Below are positions 1-11,856 of a stretch of 64,000 nucleotides of DNA, in pieces. This stretch comes from Musa acuminata AAA Group (Eukaryota; Streptophyta; Magnoliopsida; Zingiberales; Musaceae). Where the stretch lies: assembly GCF_036884655.1 (NCBI RefSeq), contig NC_088357.1:46552001-46616000 (forward strand), given 5' to 3'. How positions within the stretch are numbered: position 1 is the stretch's first letter; every line of letters starts with the position of its first letter. Below the pieces are notes generated by a model that saw nothing but the letters and a program-made list of their open reading frames with translations, was not told the DNA's origin and ran no database searches. The position numbers and the translations under genes were made by a program.

Positions 1-3000
1 ATCTCAAACTATTAAGTCTAGTGGTGGTGTTCAAATCGAATTAAACGGGGCAATGATTTGGACCCATCTCTTTATGAGAGTGGTCCGTCCATGCTGTTTG
101 TAGATCTAATGAGAAAAGAACAAAACAGTACTTTTTACCTCTTTCTGTCCTCACAAAAGGACGCCCTCCGCCTTTTAATCAATAATCTTAGTTCAAATCA
201 TTTAATGAGATTATTTTTGAATAATATCTTTAATTAATTATTTTTTATCAAAAAATAAAACATATTTAGCTCAATAAAATGATTGTAATATCTTAAAATC
301 GTGCTTTAGTTGCATTATTGTGTAATTCCTAAAATCCAAATCTCAAAAATTAATTCGGCCATCTAATATTTTAATCCTATGATCATATATTTTAACATAT
401 CCTTCGAATCATTGCTCCGATATCATATTTATAAAAAATAATAAATTATTATTTTATTATTCAGAAGACTTTTTTTTTGCATGTTTAAATTCAAATCCCT
501 ATCTTTATAATAGCAAATCTTATATTAATAAGAAAAAAAATCACATCTTCTTGGAATGGCTGATGAAAAGTTTTCTCCCATCCAAACCTTAAATCTATTA
601 CAAGTAGTAGATTATTTTAAAAATAAATATAAAATAAAAACATATTAACAACCATAATCTTTCAAAAATCATAAACATAATTTTTAATATTTATGAAATA
701 TATATATATATCAATAATTTAATATGAAATGATAATATATCAATTGATTATAAAATTAATGCATGATAAATAAAATCATGCATCAATCGCATGCAACATA
801 TATATAATAGTCAGATAATAAAGGTATATATCACACCCGATGGTGCACTTTCCCAACTACGGATGAAGAGAACTCATATCGTATCTCCAATAATGGATGG
901 AGTGACATCTCTTACCTACCCAACAATTGATGAAAGAATCATCTAACCATCATGTCTGACGGTTCGCTAATCTCTGAATGAAATCACCCTACATGCCCTT
1001 GGTAGGAATACATAAACAACTATGATCATTTATTTATATTTATCTATTCAAGAAATAATATGATAAAATATTACGAGGGACCATGCTTAATATATGATCT
1101 ACTAGACTATGTCCATTGGTGGCTCCACACTATGATAGACTCGTAACTCCTTTCAAAGTTTACACTTCTAACGTGGACCACTAGCATAATTATATATATT
1201 ATATGATAACAAACATATTAATATCATAAACTTAAAAATGTAAAAAATCGATAATTATTTTTAAATGACACATGCGGATAAAACTTTGAAGTTCATCAAA
1301 TCATAAATACATGAGATATCAATCTCTCAAAAGTCCTCAACCAAAACCCAAGTGCCATAATTCATTTAAACCAAACTTAATTAAATTAAAACTTAATGAA
1401 CTAACCTCAAATCGTTATAGGACAACTCTAATTTAGATTTGATCGAATTTAATTGGGTCAAATAGGTTTAAACTAGTCAAGTTAGTTTGGAATCACCCTT
1501 AACAAGCTTGAACTGATCAAACGTGTTTGATTCAATCAATTAATAAGCTCAAACATATAAAAGGAGGTGAGTCTTAGATGAGTCATGTGTGTCGTACATG
1601 TTTATCCCAAGTAATAAGTTGGGTTGAGGTACAACAAGATGGATAGATGAGCAATGATGTGTCTAACGTCAATTATGTAATTGGGTGGGCCTAACTTTAC
1701 AGATCGAATTGAGCTTCACTCATAAGTTGGGCTGAGCTTGATTACTAAAATGGGCTATGCTTGGCTTACAGATTGGGTTGTGCCTAAACACATAAGTTGG
1801 GGTTGTGTCTGATCATATTGATTGAGGTATACTTGGCTAAATGAGTTAGACCATGCCTAATCACATGGTTGGATTGTACTTAGTCACATGGGCTGAATTG
1901 TACCTAGCTACATAAACTAAGTCGTATATGACTATAAGGGTTGGATCAACCCTGTGTAGTATATCAACCTGACTCAAGTCAAACTCGAGTAAGATTCTTC
2001 ATATCAAATTATATTTTAATATTTTAAATTATCAAAAAGTAACTTAAATTGATAAATTAAAGAATTTAAATTTATGATCTTAAATTAAAAACTAATTAAA
2101 TTATATAAATTCATATATAATTCTTAAAACATAGATATATTTAATTAAATAAATTAGAACTATTTTAATCCAAAAATAAGAATTTTAATAATTAAATCAA
2201 TCTTAGATTCATTTAATCTTAAGAGATCATTATAAATCAAATAATCATTTTAACATCATCAATTAATTATTATTATTTATTAATCATAAAAAATTAAAAT
2301 TAAGATATTATTATGCATCATAAAATTATAATAATCCTAATATCAAATATTTCAAAATATAAATCAAAACTGATTAGAAAAAAAATAGATAATCCTACCG
2401 CCCTCGCTTCGAGCAATTCTCTCCTTGATCCTTTCACTATCAAGTTTAGTAAAAAATGAGAGAGGAAAAACCTATTTTATATAGGAGAAGACGAAGGATA
2501 AATAATAATTTAATTTATATTTTAAATATATTTTTATTTTACTTTTATATAAAAATATAAAAATATAATATTTATTTCTTATGATTCATACACAAAAATA
2601 GAATATAAACTATTTACTTTCTAAAAATCACATAACTCGTTAGGAAATAAATTAATCAATAATTTAATTAATTGATAAAAATTTTAACTAACTTATCCAT
2701 GTGATTAACAAAATCAATTTTAATCATTTCCTTAACCATACTACACAAACAAAGAAGTTAAAATATATTATTAATTTATGTCAAGAGAGAAAATTATTGA
2801 TGATTACAATTGGAGTGGCAGTGTTGAGTGCATCCCAAATATTTTTGCAAGATCTGTTATCGAATTCATTTATCTTCCAACATCAAGTTTTTAACAAAAC
2901 TGGAACTCAAATAATGATTGATACTAAGGACAACTAAACTCTCTCTCCTTTCATGTGGCCAAATTCATTTGCTAGTGCCACTTATTAAGGATGGTAATGA

Positions 3001-4950
3001 GTCGTTCTTTTCAGATACATTACTTTTTTTTGGGATCCGCTTAGTTCAGTTTAGGGTAATTCTAGTTTTAGATATGAAAGAATAAAAAGAAAAAAAAGAG
3101 AGTTTTTGGGTGGGATTCGAGTCGATCGCATCCTCAAGTCAGTCACACCCTTCTTTGCCATCACATCCTTAAATGGCATAGGATCAAACGTAGCAGAAAT
3201 CATATCATCATAGATACTCTAAGGTTCAATAAAGAAATCTCAATCGATGCAAATATCTTAAGAAATGTAGTTGATTTCCTATCAAATCCATAGAGGAAAA
3301 TGTAGGTTTCTACCGCGGATGTAATGTATGATCTTAACATGTGAGAAAAACAAATAAATATTGAATCTCGAACCCAACTAGTTTAGGTCGAGCATGAAAA
3401 AACATGGCCGATTAACTCGAGTCAAATGAAATTAATTAACTAACTAGATCAGGATGGTAAATTGCGTTTGATCGAAGTGCCCAAGCCCACTCGATCCTAG
3501 GCTATATCAACTAAGCTCAACTCGAACCTAAGTGCCACCCAAGCTCGAGCTCCAGAGTTGCATTTGACTCGACATTGCTCAATTGTGGCTTGACGCTAAA
3601 ACCCCTTACCTAAGCTCACGCCTTGGATCAAACCCGAGCCTTAGGCTAAGTTACAATCTCGATGCATGCGACTCGACCCATGCAAGCGCTAACCAGGTTA
3701 AAGCATCCCCTTATGTGCGATGCATCTATCTAAGGTAAAAAATATTGAGCATGTTAAATGCGATGACCTAAACGAAAAAACCTTTCAATGCATGATATTT
3801 TTGCTTAGGACAAAAAATTATTTGAAATACGATCGACTAGACTAAAGGGTTTCTCTTTGTGCATGATATAGTGCTCGATGAGGTTGATTTAGCCAAATCA
3901 TTTATTGCCTGTGATACATCCATCCTAAACAGAAAAAAAAAAAATCAAAATCACTTCTTAACCAAACCATTGTATCTCTCTCGTGTGCAATGCATATATA
4001 TTTGAATTACATTGATATGCTACTATCAAAATCAAAATGTCTTCCTTAGATACATTCATTTATGCGAAGCAACCAACATCGTTATCTAGACAAAGACATC
4101 TCCTGTTAACTATATTTTGACACAGACAAAAAGAAAAAGGTTAAGATCTCTAGATGAACATTATGTTTCATGAACAATATCCTTTTGATCCTTATTGGTT
4201 TTATTATTTTCCTCTTATCACTAATAACAATATCGAACTTATGACTTTATGCCATAAAAATCATCTCCTCAAACTCAAAATTGATAGTGAATTGACTAAT
4301 TCTTTTTTCCATCTATTAATATTGATTGGACCCATGCGCAACATGCCACATGGCTAGTTATGTAACATGCATCGACCCTTATCCATAAACGAATTGTTTA
4401 CTCAGTGCAGCACATCGTTGGATCAGATCCTTATTTGGCTCGCCAATCAAACTTCAACTTCGATCACATACGCATCGGATCACAGATTGGGTCGGTTTAA
4501 TTGCCCCGCAACTCACATTTTAAGCTTGTATTGGACCGGACCGAACCGAACCGGGTTTCGATACATATACGCCTACCCGCCGACACCCGAGTTTGAGATC
4601 CGCCCACCTTTTATGGCAGCAAAGCGTCGCTTGTCTTCTTCCGGCCATCGATTTCTGACTTGGGAGGATGAACGAGGCAAATGGAAGACGTAGAAGTCGG
4701 GACGGTAAGAGTTTCGAGGCGATGCCAATCGTATTCTTAAACAAGAGACATTGGCACCGACTTCACCATCACCCCCGAGAACTGTTCTTCTACTCCCAGG
4801 AGAAAGAATTATTGAAGGAAAGGGACATTGAATGCAGTGTCGCGGAGGGCGGCAGACCCCCGAGATTGCCTTCCATGGGCGTGAGATTAATATATTCAAC
4901 GTGGGATGCTGAGGTTTTATTTCTCCGATGCTGAAGCGGGAGACGCGGTG
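1..4950. other. AT-rich intergenic region upstream of the fucosyltransferase
   Basis: I see no gene here. Open frames are short and AT-driven; for example the 78-codon frame at 2701-2937 has no recognisable motif. The stretch at 815-1180 has more balanced base composition and looks like old repeat DNA, but I cannot name it. A degenerate tandem repeat at 1600-1960 is listed separately. From about 4370 the GC content rises toward the promoter and 5' leader of the fucosyltransferase. A weak AT-rich TATA-like stretch lies near 4886-4895. Confidence 0.6.
1600..1960. repeat. Degenerate minisatellite, unit about 25-30 bp
   Basis: Variants of a unit resembling 'cataagttgggctgagcttg' recur many times, for example around 1720, 1750, 1775, 1795, 1825, 1855, 1880 and 1905. 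Each copy has a ttggg/ttggattg core followed by a tgcctaatca-like tail. Copies have diverged by substitutions and small indels. No coding frame runs through it. It may be an isolated satellite or the internal repeat of an old retroelement. Confidence 0.6.
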
Positions 4951-7900
4951 ATGGAGATGAAGCAGATGGGAATGCAGCAGCAGCAGCAGACGCCGCCGCT
5001 CGCCGGGCGACGGGAGACGAAGGACGAGGGGAGTGGCGGAGCCCATTTGGTCGCTGGGTTGGGCGTCGTGAGGCCACTTGTCGTGCTTGCCTTGTGCACG
5101 CTCGTCCTGCTCCTCACTCTACCCTCAGTGGCCCATCGCCGTCACTCACTCGATCTGCTTCTCTTGCATCGCCCAGCAGCATCACAAGGAGGTTACTTTC
5201 TTTCCCCTCCACATTCCTTTTACCGATGATATATTATATCATCCTTATATTTCTTGTTTCATTTTTCCTGCTGCTTTCTGGGCTTTTCTCTGTGGAATAT
5301 CCATCCCATGTCCGTTTCATTCTTTCTTGGTGGAGAAACGAAACCAGGAAAGATGGATAAGATTAGGATTCGTTGAGCTGTGAATGGAAGACTAAATTGA
5401 TTCTCCGAGTCTGAAAGACTTGCAGTAAGTTCATGATTTGGACGAATAGTCAGTAGGATGCTGGCCGGAGGCCTTCGTCTCCGAGGAGAAGACAAGAATG
5501 GAAGGTGGGGTTGGTGATTTGGGAACGAGAGGCACTCCGAAGGTCGACAAGCAATAGTTGGACCCAAATTGTTTGCTTCCGCCGTAGACCGACTGCCACA
5601 CCCACTAGTAGACGAGCTCCCCTGGACCGGGCCCCACAGCTGGTCCGGGGTGGGCGGGCCGACGGCGGGGTAAGTTAGAAGCGGGTAGATAACACGCTGC
5701 GATTCGTAGCCAAATTGGGGAAGAGAAAGCAGGATTTGGGCTTAATCTATGCTTGAGATCGATGATGAAAGGGACGACAGAATTCTATTCTACGGCGCGT
5801 GCATGTGCTCGGTTCTCCCGTTAAAACGCATCATCGGTTAAACTATACTCTTTAAGCACGATTTCTAAGGCATGAAGTCAGGGAGGGAGGAGGAGGCGAT
5901 CTTGTCAGGACAAAAATACTAAAAAAAATAAAATACTAAATGTTATAATACAATTTGATAGGACAAGAACTGGTCAACTTAGACTAATGGGCAAACTAGT
6001 GTTAGAACAATCGATTACTTCATGACAAGAAGAATTTGCTGAGAGTTTTCTTCTCAGCATAACTCACATAATCGATAATGGAGGTGGTGGTGCTCTTAAC
6101 AGTGTAAGACTATGAGTAGAGGAGATAATTTGTTGTCAGATTGTGAAATCTAGATCATTTTTGGTGATGAATGAGGCCTTTTTGGTCGTTGGAGTTGTTC
6201 ATATGTGCTTTGTATTCCAATCATGTGTGCAACAAACATAGCATAGAATGGCCTAGAGCTGCACCAAGGATAAACAGCATTCATTTGGATAAAATGCATC
6301 GATCAAGCATATACATAAATGTTCTGTTTGTCTTTCTCTCAGGGACAATGTAATTAACTGATGAAGTCAATATTTTAGAATCTTGTGGTCCTTTTACTTG
6401 ATTACTTTGTGCCTCCCCAGTGTAAAAAATTCTCTTAATTTTGCCCACTAGTCTTACAATGGGGGTTCAATGGCCAAGGTTTTCATCCTTAACATGTTAG
6501 CCATTTGGTCAAGCACAAAATGGCTAAGGTTTCCATCCTTTTGGTCATGTGAGTCATATTTGTGATCCACATTCTTGTCCTCACAGGACCAGGAGTGGGT
6601 CGAGATAGGTCATTGACAGCTCTAGTTCCATGGACTCTCTCTGCTAGAGGGTCGGTATACAACATTACTGAATTGCAAGTAGGTCTTCTCAGACATCCAT
6701 GATGCATCCCTTGTAGTGGATGAAAGCATTTTGCATTGAGCTTAATTTGCTCGTGAATTTCATTTCAATCGGAGAACCATTGTGCCATTAGAAGATATTA
6801 CAAAATTAGTAATTCAGGGTTCTTAGCTAACCATCTAAATGGATTTAACTTTCTTTTGTTCGCCTTAGTTATCAAATATTTCCTTCTCTGATGGTGTCTC
6901 AAAGAAGTCAACCAATTGCGAGCTACTTGGCTAACATCAAGACAAACTTAGTTGTACACACTTAAGTGCATTGTAGTGAAAGATGTCAGCTAAATTTTCA
7001 ATATGATGGATAGAGAAACTTTACATAATGATTATGATTGCTAAGGCATCATCGCAGGGAATCTTATGTCCATAATCCTTCTAGGTTGTTAAATGAGATG
7101 ATGGTGTCCTCAAACCTTAAGCATGTTACATAATGGAGTATGACATTAAGTCCGTAGTTCTTCATCCCTTGAGCTTTCACCCAAAGAAGCCAAATTCTCC
7201 TTGGAGATTTGGGGAGCAGTGATAATCATGGATACACTTAACTGACTTTTTCTTTTGTGGTACATTTCCTTAATAAGAGTATAGAGGATCTGACTTTTTC
7301 GAATCATCCTTCACCTGATTAGCAATCTTCAGTGTCATGATCATGACCCTACTGAAGTGTTATTACTTTCATAAATCCTTCTTGTTGTACATTGCTTTAT
7401 ATACTCTTAAGGCCAACTAATTGCCAAGCATCCTGCACTAAGCAGAGTGTCTTAAATGGAAAACAAACTATAATTGATGCAACTATCAACACATCTATCT
7501 TTAGTTATCTGCCTCCTAATTACTTTCTCATTTCCCTATCAACGCATAAATGTCAGCATCGACATCATGAATTTCAATGTGCTCAATTGTATGGAAAGAA
7601 AACATATCCATAGATATCAATTAGTTACTAAATTCTGTCTGTATATTGTTGAAATGGATATTTACGATGGACATCAACATGCATCAAATATGTAACATGT
7701 ACATATTTGAGTCAGTTTTGTATACAGATGTGATTTTTCTTTATGTTTAACCATAGCAAATTGGTCGAATGATTACCACCATTTTAGAAGATAAAAAGAA
7801 AATAATTAGAAAAAATGATGATATGCTCCATAGAATTATTGAAGGGCCCAAAAGGAATCTTTTTTATACTAACAAATCCAGACCAATAATGGAATTTCTT

Positions 7901-9563
7901 ACTTGGTACATGTAGTGTAATATCTCATGATATTAAGAGACAAACTTAAAGATTCTCCTAATTTGAAAAAAACTCTTTTGTTGCAGCCTGCCTCATTCAG
8001 ATTGAGTGGGCTCATATTATGCTTTTTCTTAAAGATTTAACTTATTTTCTGTCTGGTTAACTAATATGAATACTTTCTTTTTTGGTATTCTGCGCTCAAT
8101 ATTCAGTCTCCAACAGTAGTTGTTTTGCTAGTTCTTCCACCATTGAACATCCAAAAGATAAGTTACTTGGAGGTCTGCTTTCCCCGGTATTTGATGAAGC
8201 TTCCTGCCTGAGCCGCTACCAGTCTGCATTATACTGGAAGGTTTCGAACCACACTTCTTCAGCTTACCTTGTGGAGAAGCTCCGAAGGTATGAAGCTCGC
8301 CACAAAAAGTGTGGCCCTGACACCGAGCTCTACAAGAAAGCTGTTGAACAGTTGAAGTCCAATCGCAGCACAGGGCCAATGGAGTGCAACTATGTGGTAT
8401 GGATGGCGTCTGATGGCCTGGGAAACAGGATCTTAAGTATTTCCTCAGCATTCCTCTATGCTCTCCTTAATAACAAGGTCTTACTGCTCGACCTTCCTGA
8501 AGACATGAAGGGCCTATTCTGTGAGCCATTCCCTAACACCACATGGGTTCTCCCTTCCGATTTCCCTATCAATAACCTTAAATGGGTCTGGAGGTTCGAG
8601 AAAGATCCATATCGTTATGGAGATATGCTTAAAAAGAAGGTGCTTAGCAATGACATGAACCCTGCAAATGCTTCATTTCCACTACCAGCTTATCTCTATC
8701 TCCACCTGGTTCATTCTAATGATGACTTCGATAAGATGTTCTACTGCCAAGAGAGTCAGCTCCTACTTCAAAAGTTCCCTTGGCTATTGCTAAGATCAAA
8801 TCAATACTTTGTGCCTGCTTTGTTTCTCATTCCTGAGTTCAAGAAGGAACTGAGTCTGCTATTCCCAGAGAGAACGACTGTCTTCCATCATTTGGGAAGA
8901 TATCTTTTTCATCCGTCCAACTCAGTCTGGGGCTACGTAACGAGGTATTATGAAGCTTATCTTGCTAATGCAAAAGAAAGTTTAGGAATGCAGATCAGAA
9001 CATTTGCAAAGGTGGATCTTGATAGCCACTTTAGCTCTATCATGGGTTGCGCACTGAGTGAAAAGTTATTGCCTGATGTTGATCCGAAAGATCCTGCTCT
9101 TCCAACCATCATCGGTGTGAAGCCAAAAGCAGTTCTTGTTACCAGTTTGAACAGTGGGTACTTTGAGAAGCTAAGAGACATGTACTATGAGCATGCAACA
9201 ACGACGAAAGAGGTGATTGGCATCTATCAACCGAGCCATGAAGAGAAACAACACACAGAGAAGCTCAGTCACAATATGAAGGCCCTTGCAGAGATGTATC
9301 TGTTGAGCTTGAGTGATTCATTGATGACTAGCCCATATTCAACCTTTGGATATGTGGCACAAGGTCTTGGTGGTCTAAGCCCGTGGATTCTTACAAGACC
9401 TGATAACAAGAATCTTTGCCTCCATTCCATCACCATGGAGCCCTGCTTCCACTTTCCTCCATCTTATGATTGTAATGCTAATAAGAAGGTTGACATAGGA
9501 TCGGTGGTTCCATATTTGAGGCACTGTGAAGACTTCCGTAAAGGTATTAAACTGTTTTATTAG
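4951..9563 (+). CDS. FUT1: Xyloglucan-type alpha-1,2-fucosyltransferase (GT37), two exons
   Basis: A Golgi type II membrane glycosyltransferase of family GT37, which transfers fucose from GDP-fucose to galactose on xyloglucan or arabinogalactan proteins. Exon 1 is 4951-5191 and exon 2 is 8107-9563. The joint restores a Val codon in frame and gives 565 aa, close to Arabidopsis FUT1. Exon 1 encodes a short Gln-rich cytosolic tail and one membrane anchor (about residues 41-61). Exon 2 holds the whole lumenal catalytic domain: DGLGNRI near residue 183, GMQIRTF near 374 (the GDP-fucose-binding Arg motif) and GYVAQGLGGLSPW near 495, then a Cys-rich C-terminus. An upstream in-frame ATG at 4906 would add 15 residues; I prefer 4951 because it gives a tail of usual length. 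The acceptor substrate cannot be fixed from sequence alone. The symbol means family member, not proven orthologue. Confidence 0.9.
5192..8106 (+). other. Long intron 1 of the fucosyltransferase gene
   Basis: This 2.9-kb intron begins GAG|gttact and ends ctcaatattcag|TCT. Splicing here joins phase 1 to phase 1 and keeps the downstream GT37 frame open. The inside is AT-rich, with short open frames and no recognised domain. I see no clear transposable element, although the size suggests old insertions. Confidence 0.75.
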
Positions 9564-10560
9564 GATATGAGATTGCTGTAATACATGTATAATGTACATT
9601 CAACAATTTCTTCTTATCTTGTGGTGTTGAGAAATTTGACACTGGTTCTTGATGACAAATTTTCTTAGATAATTTTGAAGCTATTAGTTGAGCATGATCT
9701 GAGGAGTAAGTCTTTCGAATGGCTGATGGTATACTGAATGAAGGTCTTTAAAACCTTGAGCCATGTTGCATTTGCCATTACTGTGATCAATAAGTTTCTT
9801 GCTTTTGAAATTGTTTAATGTCTACTTTTAAAATGAGTTGTATGATTGTGATAGCTGTTGCCTCTGCACTACTTTGAAGCATAAGGCGACTTGCTGAGTT
9901 CAGTATCTACGAAAGTCTGGATGTTGAAGAAGGGATAAAAGATCAGCTGATGAACAGTGAATGACCAGCTTCCTTTAGACCTGTTTGTTTTCTGGACATA
10001 TGGAACTCTTCTCGTCTGATTGATAGTAAGAACAGTTGATGGTTGGAATTTGGTTTTTGGCTTACCTACATTCTAAAGTTTTGTACATTTTTGGTGATAA
10101 ATATAAATATAAATACTGTTATTTACACTCATAAATATAAATACTGTTATTTTCTCGAGGGCCATACTTTTCATCTGTACAAGTCACGATTTACATCTAA
10201 TTTACAAATATTTTCTCAAGGGCCATTTAGAAAAGCCCTAAATCTTTTTTTTAAGTGCCATTCTTTTGTTTTATTTCCATAGAGCATTTCTTATTTTTTT
10301 CTAAAAGATGAGATACTCTTAGCATTCGCTTCGTCGATCGTCCGTCACCTTTGCCCTGCTATGATCGTCTTCATCCCTTATTCGTCAATATTATTATGCC
10401 CTCATCCGTAGTCTTGACCCTTGCCTATCGCTCTCCAGCATGCTACCATCACCCTCTTTTGTCACTCTTGGATATGTTAGATGTATATACATGAGACACG
10501 ACATGATACGTATACCACAATGTATCATTGTATCATTTTGTAAGAAAATTAAGATAGATT

Positions 10561-10563
<3 letters not shown>

Positions 10564-10597
<34 letters not shown>
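10564..10597. repeat. (AT)n microsatellite
   Basis: About 17 uninterrupted AT dinucleotides. Frames that cross it read as alternating Ile-Tyr and are not genes. Confidence 0.95.
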
Positions 10598-10974
10598 CAT
10601 AAGTTTTATAGTATCTATACATTTAAAATTTATAAACTCAGTAATATAAACAAATAAATATCATCACACAAGTTTAAATAATTAAAATAATATAAATATA
10701 AATATCCATCTAAATTTAAAGATTCACGATCCAACTAATCTATTAGCCAAAAATAACTATGTAAAATCTGAAACATAATAATAATATGCTAAAATAGGTT
10801 AATAATATGTAACAATTTAATCAGCGGTAAAAAAACCAGATAAAAAAAATAAAATAGGTTAATGTTATGTTAACACTTAAATCAAGAGTAAAAAAACCAG
10901 ATTAAAAAAAATAAAAAAAAGGTTAATAATATGTTAATAATCAAATTAAGTTTTTTCAAAATAAACTTAATTAA

Positions 10975-11345
10975 TCTATCGTCGTCGGACGCCGGACGTC
11001 TCTGACGAAGATGGTTCGCCGGACGCCGGTTAAGTCGCCGCGGGCCCGAGAGCGCGCGACGACAGCGCGGTCGCGGCAGAGAGGGGCTTGGGGCGGAGGG
11101 TTCGGCAGCGCGGTCGCGGCAGAGGTGGGCTCGGAGCGGAGGGTCCGACACCATGATGGCAGCGCCCGACGGAAGAGAGGGGAGCTCGGGGCGAGTGCTC
11201 GACAGCACGGTGAGGAAGAAGCGTTCGGTCCGGTGCTGCGGTACTTAACGCCGATCCTCCCGGAATCCGGAGGAAGAAGGATTCCAGACGCCTCCGCACC
11301 GCTCGCGGTGTCGAAGAGTCGGACCGCTAACCCGTATCCGACTTA
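10975..11345. repeat. GC-rich island with an internal 43-bp imperfect direct repeat
   Basis: An abrupt GC-rich block inside AT-rich DNA. The string cagcgcggtcgcggcagag occurs at 11063 and again at 11106, a 43-bp offset, followed in both copies by a similar ggcggagggtycg tail. Frames of about 90-110 codons are open on both strands, as expected of GC-rich DNA, and none shows a known domain. It is most likely a fragment of a GC-rich transposable element or LTR. Confidence 0.55.
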
Positions 11346-11856
11346 ATTAAAAATAAAAAAAAAGAAAAATGATTCGGCTGCGTTACGTGTCCGACCGCTT
11401 CGATGACGAATCCGTGTCTGACACGTGACACGGAGATGCCACTGAATCCAGCGTGTCCAGATTTCATAGGTGCCCACTCATGCGCTTACCCTCGTCAGTC
11501 ACTCGCGTGGTGTTACAAGGCGATCGCACTCGCCCATACCCCCACGACTTGCTCCTTCACCTTCTAGATTTAAACCTCCGATCCTATAAGAAATATATCG
11601 TCCCCGCCCGTATTTGCCTAATTTAACACTGTAATTTAGTCACTTCTCAACTTCAAGACTGTAATTTAGTCACAAAATGTCTAATTTAACAAGTAAACAG
11701 ATTACTTGGAACAGACAATATGAATCAGCATAATACCTGACACCGAATTCCATGGGTTCTATCGCCGTCATGAAACTAGTTGCAGCATATTTAGCAGGTC
11801 CTACATGCAACACAATGCAGAATTGCAAGTGCATTGCAAGATGTATGTGCTTCTGT

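Larger units (their letters stand above)
9564..11856. other. Intergenic region between convergent genes
   Basis: This holds the 3' ends of the fucosyltransferase and the WEB-family gene, which point toward each other. It contains an (AT)n microsatellite near 10564-10597, AT-rich DNA to about 10975, then an abrupt GC-rich island to about 11345 (listed separately). A G-box-like acacgtga lies near 11420, of unknown significance because no gene start is close. No gene is supported. Confidence 0.6.

Noticed and set aside
2701..2937. A 78-codon plus-strand frame in AT-rich DNA
   Set aside because: No motif and no GC or codon signal; its length is within chance expectation.
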